From positions 1 through 64,000 of the forward strand of contig CACGAG010000005.1 of assembly GCA_902571005.1 (NCBI GenBank): a stretch of 64,000 bases of DNA. Reading direction: 5' to 3'. Both the position numbers and the translations under genes were made by a program. The first letter of the stretch is position 1; each line of letters starts with the position of its first letter. This document shows positions 60,954 through 64,000 of the stretch, in pieces. Origin of the DNA: an uncultured Pelagibacteraceae bacterium (GTDB lineage: Bacteria > Pseudomonadota > Alphaproteobacteria > Pelagibacterales > AG-422-B15). Under the pieces are notes generated by a model. The model searched no databases. It saw only the letters and a list, made by a program, of their open reading frames with translations, and was not told where the DNA came from.

Positions 60954-61744
60954 TGATCAAACAAATAATTATTTTATTTTATTTTTTGATTGGAGTGTTA
61001 ATGCCCTCAATTTCAATTGCACTTGTAATTGGCTCAGACCAGGAAGAAATATATATAGACGCAAATTTCTCTGGTGAAGAGCTTCTAGTTTTTGGGGCAT
61101 TTTATTCTGATCCATCTCAGTCAAGAGATAGTAAAAGCGACATACTTATAGAAGTTGTCGGCCCTCCTGAGGATGTTGCATTAAGAAAGAAAGACTCATA
61201 TTTTGGATTTTGGTTGAATTCTAAAAGTGTAACTTTTAAAGATGTTCCAGGTTTCTATTATCTTTCGAGTACATCTGAACTTACAGACGAATTTTTAACA
61301 AATAATCAAATTGGACTGCTTGAGAAGAAAAAATCAGAGATGATTGATTGGAGCTTACTTACTACTGATTGGGGAAGCATTATAAATGAAAAGGAAAAAG
61401 AGGAATTCTATAATGCTCTAATTAGAACAAAACAAAATGACAGTTTATACAAACAAGTTTCCGATGAAATTGAAATAATTGATGGAAATCTATTCAGATC
61501 TTATATTGATATTCCGAATACCGTTCCTGTAGGAGAATACACTGTTAATCTTCATTTAATTATAGATAATGAGGTATCTCAGGAGTATTCTTACAACTTT
61601 ATAGTTACTAGAGTTGGAATTGAGGAGGCAATTTACTCATTTTCAAAAAACTATCCATTCTTTTACGGATTGATTTCTTTGATAATTGCAATAATTATTG
61701 GCTGGAGTGGCGCTGAAATATTTAGAAGATTTAGAAGAATATAG
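60953..61744 (+). CDS. TIGR02186 / Alph_Pro_TM membrane protein
   Basis: 263 residues. A signal sequence (IILFYFLIGVLMPSISIALV) is followed by an extracytoplasmic beta-rich domain (YIDANFSGEELLVFGAFYSD; ILIEVVGPPEDVALRKKD) and one C-terminal helix (LISLIIAIIIGWSGAEIFRR). This architecture and its position beside TauE match the TIGR02186 family, found mainly in Alphaproteobacteria. Function unknown; probably an accessory to the exporter. Its stop overlaps a GTG start of the CcdA-like gene. Confidence 0.8.
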   Translation: MIKQIIILFYFLIGVLMPSISIALVIGSDQEEIYIDANFSGEELLVFGAFYSDPSQSRDSKSDILIEVVGPPEDVALRKKDSYFGFWLNSKSVTFKDVPGFYYLSSTSELTDEFLTNNQIGLLEKKKSEMIDWSLLTTDWGSIINEKEKEEFYNALIRTKQNDSLYKQVSDEIEIIDGNLFRSYIDIPNTVPVGEYTVNLHLIIDNEVSQEYSYNFIVTRVGIEEAIYSFSKNYPFFYGLISLIIAIIIGWSGAEIFRRFRRI

Positions 61745-62475
61745 TGACTGAAATATCATATTTATATGTAGTTATTGCGGGACTCCTTAGTTTTCTATCT
61801 CCATGTGTATTACCAATTGTTCCAGGTTACTTGTGTTTTATGGCTGGAACTAGTTTGGATAAATTACAATTGGATCAAGGTGATGAAATTAAAAAGAAGG
61901 TTTTTAGTTTCTCATTAAGTTTTGTGTTTGGGTTTTCAACTGTATTTGTAATCTTAGGTGCTTCTGCAACTTTACTAAGTAGCTTAGTTTATGAATATCT
62001 CGATATTTTACGTATTGTTGGAGGAATAATAATTATCATATTTGGTATTCATTTTATGCAAGTCGTACAAATACCATTTTTGAACAGAGAGATGAGATAC
62101 CAAATCGAGAACTATAAGCCAGGGATAGTTGGCTCTTATGTAATTGGGTTGTCATTTGCATTTGGATGGACACCTTGCATTGGACCTATTCTAGGAAGTG
62201 TCTTATCAATAGCTGCAAGCTCAGAAACAGTAACATATGGGATTGTATTACTGATGCTGTATTCAGCCGGCTTAGGAATACCTTTTCTAATAGCGGCCTA
62301 TGCAATAAATGGCTTTCTGAAATTTTTATCAAGAATAAGAAATTATATAAGGGTAATCGAAATTTTTACTGGTCTTTTGCTTATTTTATTTGGTATCCTC
62401 ATATTAACAAACAGAATTCAAGAATTGGCTTTCTTTTTTATAAAGTATTTTCCATTCTTAGCGCAATTTGGATAA
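61744..62475 (+). CDS. CcdA/DsbD-type thiol transporter
   Basis: 243 residues with six helices. The two redox Cys lie in SFLSPCVLPIVPGYLCF and GWTPCIGPILGSVLS, the paired Pro-Cys-Pro-like motifs of CcdA. Translation probably starts at the GTG overlapping the previous stop. CcdA passes electrons across the membrane for cytochrome c assembly or for periplasmic reductases. Its place in a sulfur-export operon suggests that it reduces periplasmic disulfides or a sulfur carrier there. Confidence 0.85.
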   Translation: MTEISYLYVVIAGLLSFLSPCVLPIVPGYLCFMAGTSLDKLQLDQGDEIKKKVFSFSLSFVFGFSTVFVILGASATLLSSLVYEYLDILRIVGGIIIIIFGIHFMQVVQIPFLNREMRYQIENYKPGIVGSYVIGLSFAFGWTPCIGPILGSVLSIAASSETVTYGIVLLMLYSAGLGIPFLIAAYAINGFLKFLSRIRNYIRVIEIFTGLLLILFGILILTNRIQELAFFFIKYFPFLAQFG

Positions 62476-62485
62476 AGGAGTAAAT

Positions 62486-63361
62486 ATGTTTCAAAAGGAT
62501 TTATTAAAAAATAAGAGAATTTTAGTTTCTGGTGGAGGATCGGGACTTGGTAAAGCTATGGCAACGAGGTATTTAGAGCTTGGTGCCGATGTCTATATCT
62601 GCGGTAGAAGAAAGTCAGTACTAGATGAAACGGCTAAAGAGCTTATGGATATGCATGGGGGATCTGTGAAATCAATCTCATGCGATATTAAGGTTCCTGA
62701 AGCAATAGAAGATATGGTGGATGAAATTTGGAGTGAAGGGCCTCTAACTGGGCTATTAAATAATGCTGCGGGAAATTTTATCTCGAGAACAGAAGATTTA
62801 TCTCCAAGAGCCTTTACTGCTATTTCTAACATTGTTTTCAATGGAACTTTTTACATGACAAATGCAATAGGTAAGAGATGGTTAGCTGAGAATTTAAAAG
62901 GAAGTATAATTTCTATTTTAACTACATGGATTGATAGCAGTGGTCCATATACAGTTCCATCAGCAATGTCTAAGTCTGGTTTAGCGACAATGACTAGATC
63001 TCTTGCAGCTGAATGGGGGAATAGAGGTATAAGATTAAACGCTATCTCGCCCGGACCATTTCCAACTAAAGGTGCGTGGGATAGATTAGCGCCAGGTGGC
63101 AAGGGCGCAAATATGATGGAGTCAATTCCAATGAAAAGAACTGGAGAGCTCAGTGAGCTCGCAAATTTAGCAACTTTCTTAATGGCAGATGGAGTTGATT
63201 ACTTAACAGGAGAAATCATTACAATTGACGGGGCTCAATGGTTAAATCATGCGGGTAATTTCTATGAAATGTTAAAAGATGTTACCGACCAAGAGTGGGA
63301 ACAACTCAGAAATATGATTAAAGCCTCAAATGACGCTGATAAAGCAAAAAGGTCAGTCTAG
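62486..63361 (+). CDS. Short-chain dehydrogenase, 2,4-dienoyl-CoA reductase-like
   Basis: 291 residues from the ATG at 62486, which has a ribosome binding site AAAGGAG; the upstream TTG in frame is rejected. The NADP loop is VSGGGSGLGKAMATRY with CGRR after the second strand. NNAAGNF follows. The Ser/Lys catalytic pair appears in VPSAMSKSGLATMTRSLAAE with no classical Tyr, as in the 2,4-dienoyl-CoA reductase (DECR) branch. SPGPFPTKGAWDRL and ITIDGAQWL are also conserved there. Its stop shares CTAG with the convergent SDR gene. Confidence 0.78.
   Translation: MFQKDLLKNKRILVSGGGSGLGKAMATRYLELGADVYICGRRKSVLDETAKELMDMHGGSVKSISCDIKVPEAIEDMVDEIWSEGPLTGLLNNAAGNFISRTEDLSPRAFTAISNIVFNGTFYMTNAIGKRWLAENLKGSIISILTTWIDSSGPYTVPSAMSKSGLATMTRSLAAEWGNRGIRLNAISPGPFPTKGAWDRLAPGGKGANMMESIPMKRTGELSELANLATFLMADGVDYLTGEIITIDGAQWLNHAGNFYEMLKDVTDQEWEQLRNMIKASNDADKAKRSV
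63358..63361. other. Shared palindromic stop CTAG
   Basis: The plus-strand SDR ends with TAG at 63359-63361 and the minus-strand SDR ends with TAG at 63360-63358. The same 4-base layout (TTAA, CTAA) occurs at 21223-21226 and 50675-50678. Confidence 0.85.
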
Positions 63362-64000
63362 ATAAAAGAATCTTTAAAAAGTTTTTTGCTCAAACTTCTT
63401 ATGAGTGATGGCAGGTGTCTCATAAAAAACGATGCAAATTTTGCTTCAAAGCCAACTGGATGATGAATTCTACGCGAGTCATAAGCTGACCAAACTGAGC
63501 TTACGACCTTTTCAACTGGATAAACTTTTGTTTTTTGATTGACAAATTCACGGTCCAATTGACTTTTTGCACCAGCAGTAACAGCTTCAGCATCCAAGAT
63601 GGGTGTTTCGGTAAACCAAGGATTAATTTCAGATACTTTAATGCCATACCGCTCAAACTCAATACGCAGATTTTCGGTAAGAGAGCTCACGGCATGCTTT
63701 GTTGCTCCATAAACTGATATGCCTGGGGCTGTAATAAGTCCCGCAACTGAACTTGTATTAAGCAGCATACTGTTTTTTGTACTTTTCAAAATTTCAAGCA
63801 TTGTAAAACACCCATTAACAACACCTTTAAAGTTTACATCAATTATTTTGTTCATTTCTTTAATCTTTATATCCTCAAATGCTCCTGCAAAGTTTGCTAT
63901 ACCTGCATTATTAAAAAAGATATCGCACCTACCACCTGTATATTGTGAAAAACTTTTTTCTGCTTCAATCCAATCTTCAATATTCGTTACATCTAACTTT
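63358..64000 (-). CDS. Short-chain dehydrogenase, partial at window edge
   Basis: At least 213 residues; the N-terminal Rossmann start lies beyond the window. Present are FFNNAGIANFAGAFEDI, NTSSVAGLITAPGISVYGAT with Tyr and KHAVSSL with the catalytic Lys, and EINPWFTETPIL, which form the classical SDR active site. The C-terminus is longer and hydrophobic-basic (ASFFMRHLPSLIRSLSKKLF). The substrate is unknown. It continues open to the last complete codon of the window. Confidence 0.8.
   Translation of the reverse strand, partial: KLDVTNIEDWIEAEKSFSQYTGGRCDIFFNNAGIANFAGAFEDIKIKEMNKIIDVNFKGVVNGCFTMLEILKSTKNSMLLNTSSVAGLITAPGISVYGATKHAVSSLTENLRIEFERYGIKVSEINPWFTETPILDAEAVTAGAKSQLDREFVNQKTKVYPVEKVVSSVWSAYDSRRIHHPVGFEAKFASFFMRHLPSLIRSLSKKLFKDSFI

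Overview
The window is AT-rich, gene-dense bacterial chromosome with many ATGA-type overlaps and convergent genes that share stop codons. This suggests a streamlined marine proteobacterium. Several families point to Alphaproteobacteria: the TIGR02186/Alph_Pro_TM protein next to a TauE exporter, a DUF3726 protein, a type III (GlnT-like) glutamine synthetase, a PotABCD-type importer and a DmdC-like acyl-CoA dehydrogenase. The species cannot be named from the sequence alone, and all family calls were made by reading motifs, not by database search.

Layout. 1-2723: the end of a Zrg-like metal-uptake operon (His/Asp/Glu-rich DUF2796 protein, MacB-like ATPase and permease, DUF3299 protein). 2730-4720: a cytochrome c and an aldehyde dehydrogenase on the minus strand. 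5129-6813: an ABC-2 exporter pair. 6824-6897: a small RNA that folds as a complete tRNA-Thr(GGU) cloverleaf but has abnormal D- and T-loops. 6898-21226: a large surface-protein locus. It encodes a 2374-residue LEPR-motif/DUF4347 protein with about 12 VCBS-like repeats, two HlyD-type adaptors (one with a cytoplasmic GAF-like domain), an M50 protease/HlyD fusion with a PqqD-like N-terminus, and a divergently transcribed TolC lipoprotein with added Ig-like, coiled-coil and SPOR parts. No HlyB-type ABC ATPase is present.

21223-33788: a regulator, a GlnT-like ligase, a 2OG-Fe(II) oxygenase, an M19 dipeptidase, two poorly known proteins, an aldehyde dehydrogenase and a polyamine-type ABC importer. 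Together these look like uptake and gamma-glutamyl-type breakdown of an amine. 33814-38004: a minus-strand operon with a nitronate monooxygenase-like protein, two GST-like proteins, DUF1330-like and DsbA/HCCA-isomerase-like proteins. It is divergent from a TetR-type regulator that heads an operon of membrane-anchored DJ-1-like, metallo-beta-lactamase-fold and sulfatase proteins (38071-42634).

42696-50678: a MarR-type regulator, dienelactone hydrolase, iron alcohol dehydrogenase and EamA transporter, then a plus-strand sugar operon (serine hydrolase, GPH symporter, galactokinase, GH1 glycosidase). 50675-64000: mainly fatty-acid and acyl-CoA metabolism (thiolase, thioesterase, dienoyl-CoA isomerase-like ECH, MaoC hydratase, two acyl-CoA dehydrogenases, SDRs), with a NUDIX hydrolase, a YbaK-type protein, RmlA, and a TauE / TIGR02186 / CcdA trio.

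The two most unusual items are the tRNA-like RNA at 6824-6897 and the ABC-ATPase-less secretion locus beside it.
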